Assembly (NCBI GenBank): GCA_028673005.1
Contig: CM054116.1
Coordinates: 74,798,838-74,862,837, forward strand
Direction of reading: 5' to 3'
DNA from: Tanypteryx hageni
Taxonomy: Eukaryota; Arthropoda; Insecta; Odonata; Petaluridae
DNA: 64,000 nucleotides
In this document: positions 34,329 to 45,400 of the stretch, in pieces
Numbering within the stretch: the first letter of the stretch is position 1
Layout of the letters: the number at the start of each line of letters is the position of its first letter
Translations under genes and position numbers: made by a program
Notes under the pieces: generated by a model
Told to the model about the DNA's origin: nothing
What the model saw: the letters and a program-made list of their open reading frames with translations, nothing else
The model's database searches: none

Positions 34329-35708
34329 AACGAAATTCGTGAATTCCCTCGCTCAAGCCCCGTTACTTCGTTTCTCATTCTCAGATTTTTCTTTTTCTCG
34401 AAATTTCTTCCTCGGGAATTACCGGCGAAATTTGTCATTTACTGGAAAAAAATAGGGTACGAGTCGTTCGTTCCACTTTTTACATCTAACAATTAGGTTG
34501 CGAGAATGATGCCAGAGAGAGGACTACGTCAGCAAATGCGGTATTAGTGAAAGCGGAAGCTAATTAAATAAAAAAGCAGGAAAGCGCGACCAATTTCAGT
34601 CGATTGAATAAGGAAAGGCGACGCAATGCCAACACCGCGATGAACGTCGTCTGAAGCCTAGGTCGTGCTTATTATCACATCCGATAACTCGGAAACTGTT
34701 TTCTCCCTTCTGCACATTTTATACCGCCCCACCGCCACCGCAGAGTAAACCTTCGATAGCGAATGCGTGCGAGAAGATTAGTGAGAGAGAGAATTGCATT
34801 ATTCTGTTCGTCCCGCCGAGATAAAAATTAGTCTTACAAACGGGCGCATGTTCTCCTATAATGACCCCGTGAGTCAACCCCGGACGAGGGATGGAGGGAG
34901 GGAGAGGGGTAGAGGTCGATCTTACCTCCCGACGGAGGTCTCGTTCGGATCCCGTCGCCCTCTCAGCGACACGATCTCCCACTTAACCTAATCTGCTTCC
35001 ATCTCCATCCGATCGCCTCCCCACACCCTTCCACCTCACCATTTTATCACCAATTTCCCTCCTTATTCCAATCGCCACCGTAGTATCAGAGACAACCCCC
35101 TTGAGGGATTTAGGAAAAACCCTTCCCCTCCTAACCACCCTCCTCGCCTTTGTATATATATGTATATCCTCCCCATCCCATCCAACACACCCTTTCTATA
35201 CGTCTCGGGTGCAGATAAAACCCTCTTTCTACCCCATTTCCCTACGGAGAAACTCCCGCATAAGTCCCTCCAATGCACCCAGAAGCACCTCCCTTTAAAA
35301 CCTCTCCCGAAATCAACCTCCTCTCTCTCTCTCTAACACTCAATGTCTCTGGAGCATAAATCTCTCCAAAGTGTCACATGACCCTCTAGTGGGACCACCC
35401 CCCGCCGATTCACCCTCCCATTCCATCCTCACACTCCGACGCCCACAGTCTCAATTCACCCCTCAACTTTTAACCGCTTTGAACGATGATGGCGAAAGAG
35501 GGAAAGGGTAGGAGAGGGCGGTATGGGGCGAAATAGGAGAGAGAGAGAGAAAGAGGGAGAGAGAGGGAAAGGGAGAGATGGAGTGGATATGGTGATAAAG
35601 GGAGGGTAGGAGAGGGGGATAGTAAGGGATAGGAAGGGATCGGGAGTAAGAGGGAGGGAGAGAGAGGAGGAGGGAGAGGAAGGAATAGAGAAGGAGAGAG
35701 ATATAGGT
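34329..35708. other. Intergenic DNA with C-rich and purine tracts
   Basis: AT-rich at the left. From about 34980 to 35460 it is rich in C on the + strand. From about 35490 to 35705 it is almost purely purine, with (GA)n runs. The open frames here (34719-34982, 35063-35298) follow the base bias. No gene is supported. Confidence 0.5.
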
Positions 35709-35955
35709 AGATATGCGTCTTTATTTGGGCGATATTGAGACTAATCAGTCTCTTCTTCCATCTAACACATTGTCAATTACAAACAGGATGAATGTAACAA
35801 AGATTACATAAAATTATGTACTACATAAATACAATGCCAAGTTAGCATTTTTGGAAATTAAAAGACGTGGAGATTTGTTTGTTTGGGGAAAAAACTAGGG
35901 GAAATTAAGGTACTATTCCCTAAGAAAACCCCCACTGCAGGAAAACATCCACAAA
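35709..35955 (-). mobile_element. LINE-type 3' tail, minus strand, copy 1
   Basis: Read on the reverse strand it ends CGCCCAAATAAAGACGCATA, preceded by GACTGATTAGTCTC and GGAAGAAG. The same organisation is found in the next copy. Both copies also share, at their far ends, ACCCACTGCAGGAAAACA-type sequence on the + strand. The ending with an AATAAA-like motif and a short tail suggests the 3' end of a LINE or a SINE that uses a LINE tail. No coding sequence is included. It interrupts a long purine-rich region. Confidence 0.5.
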
Positions 35956-36016
35956 AGAATGGGTGTGTGAAAAACCTGCGAAACATACTGAGAAAGTGAC
36001 GAGGATAGGGAGGGAG

Positions 36017-36220
36017 AGATTAGATTAGATATGGTCTTTATTTGGGGCGTGAATGAGACTAGGAAGTCCCATCTTCCATCAAACCCGTTGTCATGATACA
36101 AGTATAATAATACATTCAAGAATTAACAATAATATAATTGTAATAATACAATAATTGTAAAAAGATATATAATTGTGTGGAAAAATAACAAAAAACCCAC
36201 TGCAGGAAAACACCCACACA
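36017..36220 (-). mobile_element. LINE-type 3' tail, minus strand, copy 2
   Basis: Related to the copy at 35709. On the reverse strand it ends ACGCCCCAAATAAAGACC followed by ATATCTAATCTAATCT, a short repeated tail typical of LINE 3' ends. On the + strand it shares GAGACTA, CATCTTCCATC and the AAACCCACTGCAGGAAAACA block with copy 1. The two copies are in the same orientation, about 60 bp apart, with different middle sequences. Confidence 0.5.
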
Positions 36221-39140
36221 GAAAGGAGGGAGGAGAAGGAGGATAGGGAGGGAAGGAGAGGAAGAGAGAGAGAAAGTGGAAAAGAAAGAGGGAATGCGGG
36301 ATAGAATGACAGAAGCGAGGGGAAAAGAGTGAGAAAGGGAGTAAAGGAGGTGCGAAGGAGAGGCGACATCGCGCCGTGGGGGTTGCGAGTAGGCAGTAAG
36401 GAGGGAGAATACTACAACGATTAACTTCAAAAACCCAATCGTAGGGCTCACTTCCAAGGTAGAGTGAGAGGAGGGGGGAGATCGTACGAATGCCCGCATA
36501 CGACTGTTGGAATAAGCCAAAAACGATTCCACGGGAGACAAAGGGGAAACGGTACGGGAGGAGGGATAGGGGAGATGGAGAGAGAGAGAGAAGGGGATGG
36601 GATGGAGGATGGAGAGAAGTTAAATTGGCAGTGACGGATGGTTTTCAGGGACTCGATGACGTGGTGGCGTTGTTTGGAAGAGTGAGTCGCTGATTGGCTC
36701 GGTTATAAAGGGAGGAGGAGGGAGAAATGGAAGAGGAGGAGGATGAGGAAAGGGAGACAGCCGTATGGGAGCGATGGAGAGGGAAATAGAGAGAGAGGAA
36801 AATATAACAGAGAATGACGGAGACAGAGAGAGTAAGATGGATGCAGGAACAATGAGGTATTACGGAATAAAATAAAAGAGGCGTAAAGAAAGGGGAAAAA
36901 TAACATGAATGAGGGGAGAGAGAAAGTTTATGGAGCAGAAAACGCAGTGTAATAGAGGTTGAGGAATGGACAAATGATAAGGTAGAGCAAGATATCAAAT
37001 AGGAGCGGAATGCAGACAAATAGAGAATGGGTTGAAAGCCAGGGAGCATTGAAACTATTTAATTCAGTTGAGCAATAATTTAGTAAATGTTAAAATTGTG
37101 CTCCGTTAACACGAAAAAAAAAATATTTAATTTTTCTAAATGAACTACTTTTAGTTACTATGTAAATAACCTACGTTGTAATGTAGGAAAGTGATTATCA
37201 ATGACCGTAAAGTACAAAATCAAGCTAACTTTAGTCATCGCCAACAAAAATAGATGAGGATAAAAGTGTTAAAACTGACTTATATCATAATTAAATTTCT
37301 GATAACTTTTTGAAAAGCGTACATACATAATATGTAATGAAATAATTCATCTAGAGTAAAATGATAACAATAAAATAATATATAGATACCCCGATTTCCT
37401 ATGTTAACTGAATTTTGGCAATTAGTCGGACGGATATCTTATTCCACGAAAAATACAAATTACAACAAAAATTGAGTAAAATAATTTACCTATTAGTGAT
37501 GGGAAAGGTCGCGTGGCATCTGAGATGCGCCGGAAGAGTGAAGCTAAAAGTGATACCCTTCTTACAAGCAAACAAAAGAGACAGCCTGATCTATTGGCAT
37601 TACCTACAAGAACTTATATATCTTTAAAGGTAGAAAGATAAAGACAAACACATAGACTGTACATGAGAGAATATCGCGATAAGAAAAAAAAGAGGACGGG
37701 AAATGTGAAGGGGAAAAGAAGGTGGCAGAGGAAAAGGAGATAAAGGCAAGAAGATTAGGGAAAGCAGAGAGCAAGAGGGACGACGGAGAGAGAAAGATGA
37801 GGAGAGAGAGAGGAGAGAAGGAACGAGAAAATAGGGATGGAAAGAAGGCGTAAGAGAGGAAGGGGAGGCCTCGGACAGGAAGCATGATGGACGATTGAAA
37901 GTGCGGTGAGACGTGTGTATGTGCGTGGACGGGATGATTGATTGAACGTGCTTTCTCGTGTAAGAGGAAAAGTCGCAACAATTAAGCCTTCTGCTTCTTC
38001 CGCCCCTCCGATACTTCCGCTGGGGAAAGTCCGCGGGAGGGAGCAGGCGCGGAGACGCATAAAACCTGTAAAAATCACACGGTTTCCAACTTATTAATTC
38101 GGTAATGGCCGCGGAAGGTACATACATACATTTGTATGCCGGCTAGCCGATGACGAAAAGAGGCGACGCTTCGATTCAAAATGCGTTGCGAAGTGTAAAC
38201 AAAGAGTTTGATTTTCAGTTAAGTCGTGCGTCATTTGGTCAATAATTAATCACTCTCGCTTTGCCATATACGGACCGGCTCGAGAAGATTAATTTGCGCT
38301 AATCGCTTGCGTAAGATGGCGCGAGTCTGTCTGTCTCTTCGATTAAGTAAGGTATTTCAAGGAAATCGTTCGGGCAGAGGCGGATGATTAATACTTATCG
38401 CGGGCGAATCACTCGAAATATTTTTTTCAATATTACGATAAATTAAGCTTTCACGGATATAATGCAATGTTTCAGGATGCCATTCTCCAGAAAAATGCGC
38501 TATTTTTATGACGTTCACGTAACATACACACAATTCCTCGAATACTGCGTTTCAAAAAATAGAAACTGGATATCGGACGAAATTAAATGTGCCGAGAAAT
38601 TATAAAACATTGAATTTTAAACTGATAATTATTATCTAAAGCTGTTTCTCATGTGGCTCGAATATGGTAACATTGCTAGATTATTCCTTTTGGTACCTTG
38701 TTATTTATTCAAAGAAACTGATTTAATAACTATTGTTCTTTTGAATATCCGTTAACGGCACCCAACATAAAGTTTTTATGTTAAAATATGCGAACATCAC
38801 CTTTACCGTTGTCTCCATTGTCATTTATCTATAGAGTTTTGATAATACTAGAGAAATTTTTCATTAACAAATCTTCATATTTTTACACATTTGGCGCAAC
38901 TATTTAATTTGGCATGACGCAAATCAACGTTTATGTATTTTCATTTTTAACGCGTTCTATTAATTCGCCTATGGTTTCACTTTGGCGTCTGTGGGTGTAC
39001 TTGCTAAATCGAAATTGTGACGAAACCGTAAACGATAAAGAGCTGAAACTTGGAAGGCAGATTTTCGTACTCCCTCAATTTGTTTTTTTTTTTAGATTTG
39101 AGTTTTGAAAAATATAAGAGTTCGGATTGATGCACATTAA
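36221..39140. other. Intergenic DNA dominated by purine-rich blocks
   Basis: Purine-rich blocks on the + strand cover about 36221-36630, 36700-37030 and 37670-37870. They account for the Ser/Pro/Phe/Leu-rich frames on the - strand (36091-36541, 36645-37049, 37604-38127), which are not genes. The rest is AT-rich with no recognisable feature. Confidence 0.55.
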
Positions 39141-39641
39141 ATTTTTTCATTTGTATCTCCGAAGGTGTAAAAGATGAAAGGCTGGAAATTTGAGCGTACA
39201 TTTCAAAACTAATGCCACTTATTCTTGAAAAGTTTGGGGAAAATGCAACAAGAAATTCGTAATTTATTTTGAGCGTAGAAATTTTCTTACACGGTTTCAT
39301 GAATTCAAAATCTTCGTAGCAACTGAAGTAAACATGATCTAATTCAAATGCATAAATACATTTAATTTCCTTTTGTGTGTGCACAGAACAAAGTAAATGA
39401 ATGGAAATGGGTTATCTACGACGAAGAAATGAATTAATACGTAAATAATTGAAAAGAATGGATTATTTACGACGAAGGAATGAATTCGAACGTCAAGACT
39501 ACGTTACAATTTCTCATGTGAGGTATATTTAAGTAATTCTTGATTTTTTACTTATACCTCCAAAGGTATACGTAGAAGATGGAAAGCTAAAACGTGTGAA
39601 CATTTCCACATTAATGCCGCTTACTGTTGAAGTTTTGAAAA
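39141..39641 (+). repeat. Diverged direct repeats, spacing about 400 bp
   Basis: A block at 39141-39235 is repeated at 39542-39641. Matching landmarks are ATTTTTT, TATCTCCGAAGGT / TACCTCCAAAGGT, AGATGAAAGGCT / AGATGGAAAGCT, ACATTTC, TAATGCCACTTA / TAATGCCGCTTA and TTGAA. A second pair, ATCTACGACGAAGAAATGAAT (39413-39433) and ATTTACGACGAAGGAATGAAT (39466-39486), lies between them. This may be an old tandem duplication or the inside of a diverged mobile element. Confidence 0.55.
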
Positions 39642-39765
39642 ATTTACCGAGGCGGACAGGGATACGCCGAAAATTTTAACACAAAATTGACTGCGTTCTA
39701 AACTTAAATCTCATTTTGGAAGTACACCTCAATTATCCAACAAAAGTATATTTTTATGTAAAATA

Positions 39766-40054
39766 TACAGGATGTATGCAAAATAATGATACAAAATTAA
39801 ACAGTAATAACTCTCGAACTAATGGACATAATACTTTTGCAGTCCATGTGCGTTGAAGCGTATCTGGCATTTTGTAAACACATCAAAAGCCCTCACACGA
39901 GACATACAGGGCCATTTGTTAACAATAGGCAAAATCTTCCTTCCTTTCTCTGTCTGCTCTAAAAACTTCATGAGCTACACTTGTTCATAAAATATAACCT
40001 TTACATTTTGTAACATTATTTTTGTGACATTATTTTGTAGATATACACCCTGTA
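39766..40054. mobile_element. Short TIR element, ends TACAGGRTGTAT
   Basis: The left end is TACAGGATGTATGCA. The reverse complement of the right end is TACAGGGTGTATATC, so 11 of 12 terminal bases match. The 289-bp interior is AT-rich, with a stretch related to ATAACTCTCGAACTAATGGAC near the left. Ends beginning ACAGGGTG occur in several DNA transposon groups, so the superfamily is not assigned. No clear target duplication was seen. Confidence 0.5.
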
Positions 40055-41894
40055 AGTTTATGCAGAATGATTATGCGCAATACAACGCTAACTTAGCTAA
40101 TAAGCCTCTCGCATTTAGACGATAACCTCACCTTCTCGAGGTACCCTCCGTTATAAAATAAACGAGGCGCTAGTGATCGAATATACGGCGATATAAACGA
40201 TATAAACACATATAAAATAAAAAACGTGCAAAATTTATCCATGATCATGGATAACACTCAATTTTTTACACTGATGATGCAATATGGCTGCTTAGCAAGG
40301 CAGCTAATTAAAGTTTTTAGCACGCTAATTTGGGTAGTTTCTAAGTTAATACATTTTAATTAACTCTTAAAAGGGAGCTCCATCGGAAAAAAGACTCCTA
40401 AAATAAAATTATCAGTCTCTGGATAAAATCTTATTTTGATTGCGTACTGATTTACAGGAAATATTGTGACAGTTGTTAATTTAAAACTTTTAACATTTCT
40501 ATTTATACTGTGCTTGCGATTTAGTTTATTCTTTCTTTTTAAATTGCGTGCTCTATAAAAAAATCTGAAACAATTCTACACTGATTTTCATGGTTTTATT
40601 TTTTAAATAATGGCATTAAATATATGCATTTTTCAAAATTCACAATTTAAGCATGACATACTTTCTTTTTATAACTTTATTTAGTAGTTCATGTGTACAC
40701 ACACATTCTTTTTCACGTACATGCTATGTGGGGTGGCGGCTGAAGGGCGTTTCTTCCTCCGTTTAGGGGGAAGCTGATTCTAGTGGAAGTTTTTGGGAAA
40801 TTGACTTCAAAGCTCAGTCCCTCCCAATTTAATTCGTAATTCCAGAGCACTTCAAGATTTCGTTCAACAAAACTCGCCTTTCAGATTCCTTCACTTTGGA
40901 ATGTCAAAGCATTCGTTCAGTAAACGGTTTCATTCAGGAAACAGTTTTATTCATGACAACCTTTCACACGCACTCAAAAACGAGGCCTTTGATTGACTAT
41001 TCATCGAAATGCGAGTAGATCTTATTTGGAAATTCCCAAAATTACTTTTAACGAATTCTTCGCAATGAATAAAGCGGCTTACACATACTTCGATAACGAG
41101 CTTACAATTTTGAAGTCCGTTCAAGTTTCTGATTTTAACATCTAAATTTGTTCGAAATTACACGCCTCGATAAATCGATTAGACTATGTCAGAATTTTTC
41201 TTGTATATAGCAATACATTTTAAAAATATTTTATCGTCGCACTTTTTTGTAAAACAAGGTACATACTTTGATGTACACTTCTTTTATGAGAAATAACGTA
41301 AAACACGAGGAGTTAAGATTTCTGTATGTCATTTTTTGATTCAGGTTGTTCTCATGACGATCGACGCTGTAAGTTTTTTTTAGTCGTTTTTGGAATGCTT
41401 CCCCTCGCATCTCGACCATATAAAATATAAAGCAAGGCAAACTGGAATTCACGCTCCACTGAATTACGTGTAACTTGACGTTATAATTGCTGAGTAGTTT
41501 GATTATGCCCGAGACACGCTTCGACTACAAGGAAAGACAAGCAATGCTTTCAAAATATTTTTTCTGAATAGAATGCCTTTCAAAATTCATTCTCAGTGCC
41601 AATATGAAGTACATGTTTCATGAAAATATAGGCCAATACACTTTCCTGATTTGTGAAATGGTTAAAAAAAATAAGGCAAATTTAAGGCAACGCGCAATAA
41701 GATATAATAAAGGAATTTAATTTAAGGGCATTTATTAGAGGGTCACGGCCTTATATATGGAAAAAGTTTTGCCAGAGCCGCGATCAAATTAACATGCGAC
41801 AAAGTTCGTCATATGTGTCGGTGAAAAACTATTTCTCTTTCATAACAGAGTTTTTGACAAAAAATCTAGATTTTGAGGAAGAAGAAACGTAGAA
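40055..41894. other. Intergenic AT-rich DNA, nothing recognised
   Basis: No gene, RNA or delimited repeat was identified between the small TIR element and the Helitron. The frame at 41231-41452 has no recognisable motif. Confidence 0.5.
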
Positions 41895-42492
41895 TCTATA
41901 ATATAAATCGAAGTGTTTGTCTATTTGTCCGGTTAAGCGAATCCACACGCTTAATTCTAGAGCCACCAAACTTGGCATGCCACTTTAAATGATCAAAAGA
42001 AAGAGCGTAGTTGGGTTTTGAGGACAAAATTTCAACCCCCCCCCCCCCCCAAGTTTACCTGTCTGTACGTATGTAATGCTCTTTGAACGGCTATAACTCC
42101 GCCTTTTTAGCTTCATATCCAACCAAATTTTGGATTTAGACTTGCAATGGTACACTAAATGGATAAACTGTGGAATATTGAAACAATATTGGTATTTTCT
42201 GTGGCCAGCATATGACTTTCCGATAGCTAAAATTGAGAGCGAACGGAAGAACCTACTGAGGTACGACTCTGGCGTCGGGAAACATGAATTTTGTATTTTC
42301 ATGTGGTCAGCACATGACTTTTCGTTACCTAAAAGTGAGAGCAAACGAGAGAACCTACAGAGGTGTCTATCCACTTATTCGAAAGTTTACGGTCACTTAT
42401 CTCGAGAGTACCTTGAGTTTGAATGAAAACATTAGCGGGTGATGAAAAATTCAAGACTGTGAACCCGGGGCAAAACCCGGGTAATTGGCAAG
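41895..42492 (+). mobile_element. Non-autonomous Helitron (598 bp)
   Basis: The element begins TCTATAATATAAATCGAAGTG, followed by TTTGTCTATTTGTCCGG, a common Helitron start in insects, with A just before TC. Near the 3' end a perfect 7-bp hairpin, ACCCGGG / CCCGGGT with loop GCAAAA, lies at 42463-42482. Ten bases further on the sequence ends CAAG before T, one change from the canonical CTAG^T end. It has no terminal inverted repeats and no Rep/helicase coding. It includes 15 C at 42036-42050 and two 70-bp direct repeats (42192-42261 and 42293-42363). Confidence 0.75.
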
Positions 42493-45400
42493 TATTTTAT
42501 AATTTCTAACTTTTCGATAATACTGCTTCTATATATAATAGCGAAAAAAATATTTTCATACTATTCCAGTGATGCGATTCGGTTTAATTAGTTACGTTAA
42601 GAAAACTTCATCCAAAAGATATTAAGGCAAACATTTTTATCTCAACAATTATAAAATGCCGAGCCTTCATAAAACATCTTTCCTGCAACATATAAAAATA
42701 ACTTCCACACTTGCGAATATAGCATAACCAACTCATTGTCATAAACACACTGTTCACGGAAAACGTATTTTAATGGTATTTTGGCTCCTTTGTTATAGAA
42801 CGAATCTTTGAACATGAGAATGCGATAAAGAGTTCCCTCGCCTACCCAGACGTGAAAAACACACTCGACAATTTTCGAGTCTTGTCCGACCAAGGGCGAA
42901 CGGGAGGCTCCGGCCATGCAAAAAAGGTGAACTAGAAAGCCCAGCTGGGCATATGGAGATCTCATTCATGCGCATATTTTTCAGATTCGGAAACGAGCTG
43001 TCGGTTTTCGGAAGGGGGAGACTTAAAAGGGACCAACGAATAAGAGAGAAAGAGGGATAGAAAGGCAGGGAGTGAGGGGGAGGGAAAGTGGAGGATGGGA
43101 AGAGGGAGAGAGAGAGATTTGAAAACGTCTGCGGCATCGGCAAAACCTCAAAAACCATATTCCACAAGTCCTCCCAGCATGCACCATCCTCCTTCCCTCG
43201 CCCCGTTATAACGCAACCCCTTTTTCTCACCCCTTTTCTCTCCCCCCCTCCCATATACACACATACAAACCCTAACGTCAGATCCGAACGGCGCGTTGGC
43301 GGCGTCACAGGCAGGAAGCGATTCCTCACATTTCCCTTTTCTCTCTACATCTTTCCCCGTTTCCCACCCCTTCCACAGAGCTAACGGAATACCCTTGTGA
43401 CACACCAAAAACCTCCTCTCCCAGCCCTTCTCTCTCTCTCTCCTCTATCTCCCTCTCTCTCTCTCCATTCCGACCTCCCACTCTCCAGCACAACTCTCTC
43501 TCCAAAAAAATCTCCATTTCCCAGCCTCTCTCTCTCTTCATCGCGGCCTTCAAAAGGGCCGCCCGAAAGGCAAGAGGGGGGAAGGGCCCAAAAAGGCGCA
43601 CCAGTGCTGGAAACCCTTGCTGCTGCATGTTGCGCGAGTGCGCTTTGGTCCTGACAGTGAGCGCGCGCGCGGTGATGGCTGAGAGGCGGGATGTGCGCGA
43701 CGTCGGGTATAAAAGGGGGTTTCGGGGGAAAAAATATCTCGAGAATCGGGATGGCGTGTGCGTGTGTGTGAATGGTTTTTTTTTGTGCAGCGGCACTTCT
43801 CTCTGGAAAAAATATATTGCCGAGGGTTTTCCACGGGGGAAAATTTCTCGAAAGTTTTTATATGAAATACTGATTTAGATATTTTTTCCGTCGGCGACCC
43901 TTTTTTTGAAGCCTCGTTTTAGCTCGCGATAAATAAAAAATGAATTCCGTTCGCGATTGGCTGTTACGCAATGGCGCAGCGGACACCCTCGCAAACCCCG
44001 CGCGGCCAAGGCCCGTATTTTTTCGTGAGGCTCTTAAATCTTTTTCCGGGACTTCAATTTTGTTTTGGCGAGGGGGCCTACACATTTTCCGATACGCCAC
44101 TGCTACTACGTGTTTCTTTTCAAGTCGCGCACTTTATCCGAAAAAATTAGAAAAGTTCTGTAAAAATGTTCACTCTTATAATGTAAAACTTTACTCTATA
44201 TCATGATATGTTTGGATTTTTTGTAGAGCAATTGAAATTGTATTTTTTTAATCTTTTAAAAATAATTTTTCTATTTGCAAAAATCTATAACAAACTGACG
44301 GGTTCTAAATCATTTAGAAATTGTCGTGAATCAAGGCAAAGAATAGCGATGACTACCGGAACCCTTTCATTTGCAAGCTGAAAGCCTCGGAAAGTTATTT
44401 TCGAGAACTTCAATCAATGTCAAAAAATATATTTTACATTATAAAATCGAAAAATATTCTTTGTGGCAAATACCCTTTTTTTGTGATAAATAAAATTTAG
44501 CTCATCGAACTCGACTAAATAGTATAAAATGTATTTTCAAAAGATATTCATAAAGATAATTCATTTCTATTGTGGAATAATGCAGGAGGGTATTCATTTT
44601 CCAACACAGCAGTCACTACGTACAGGTGAATACATTTTTTTAACATCTTAGTTCTTGTAGGTGTCGAAATTATTCGAAAACGATCAACAAGCATAATTTC
44701 CGGCACAACTGATAAAATCCCTATTCAATATAACATGTTATAGTCGTTCAGGATTCTGTGTATGATCACTACCGCTTCCCAAGCCATTTCCATATGGAGA
44801 ATAATAGGATAATTGTTTAAGTAGTCCATCAATTAGCTTTCAAAATACTAAATTTAATAGGTATACATCGAGGGATGAAGCGCCTTATATATGCCTAAAG
44901 ACGGATGGACTGATTGAAAAACTGACAGAGAGACGAGGCGATGGACGGAAGGAATACAATGGACACTTTCTCCTATAAGAAGAGCGACTGAAAATAATTT
45001 ATTTCGAATTCAGCGAGAACAAAGAGCAGTGACGGAGAAAACAAGATAACGGTGTGATTCTCTCAAGTTAGATTGATTATTTATAATTTATTTCATCCTA
45101 TATTATAAATTTGTTAGTATTTTACTGAAACGACTTTGTAAATAAATATTTTCACTAAAATAACTAAGAGAGTAACACTTTTGCGACTTAGAGCCATTAA
45201 ATACTGTAACGTTTATTTTGTAATTGTCTCCAGAGATTTGTTTAGTTTTCTAGGACCGTATATATCTATTACTAATCACTTCTGTAAAATACTATATATA
45301 AAAATAATTTACCGAGGTGGTGTCCGGTCAAGTATAACTATATACATATGCGATTCTATAACTCAAAAACTACATAACGTAGAGACAAGTGGAAGGTGTC

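Noticed and set aside
36091..38127. Several minus-strand frames of 90-167 residues that look like membrane proteins
   Set aside because: The hydrophobic and Ser-rich character comes from pyrimidine tracts on the minus strand; the frames overlap in all three phases.
42793..43834. Frames of up to 178 residues around 43 kb
   Set aside because: They span purine and pyrimidine tracts and a GC-rich patch with no conserved motif.
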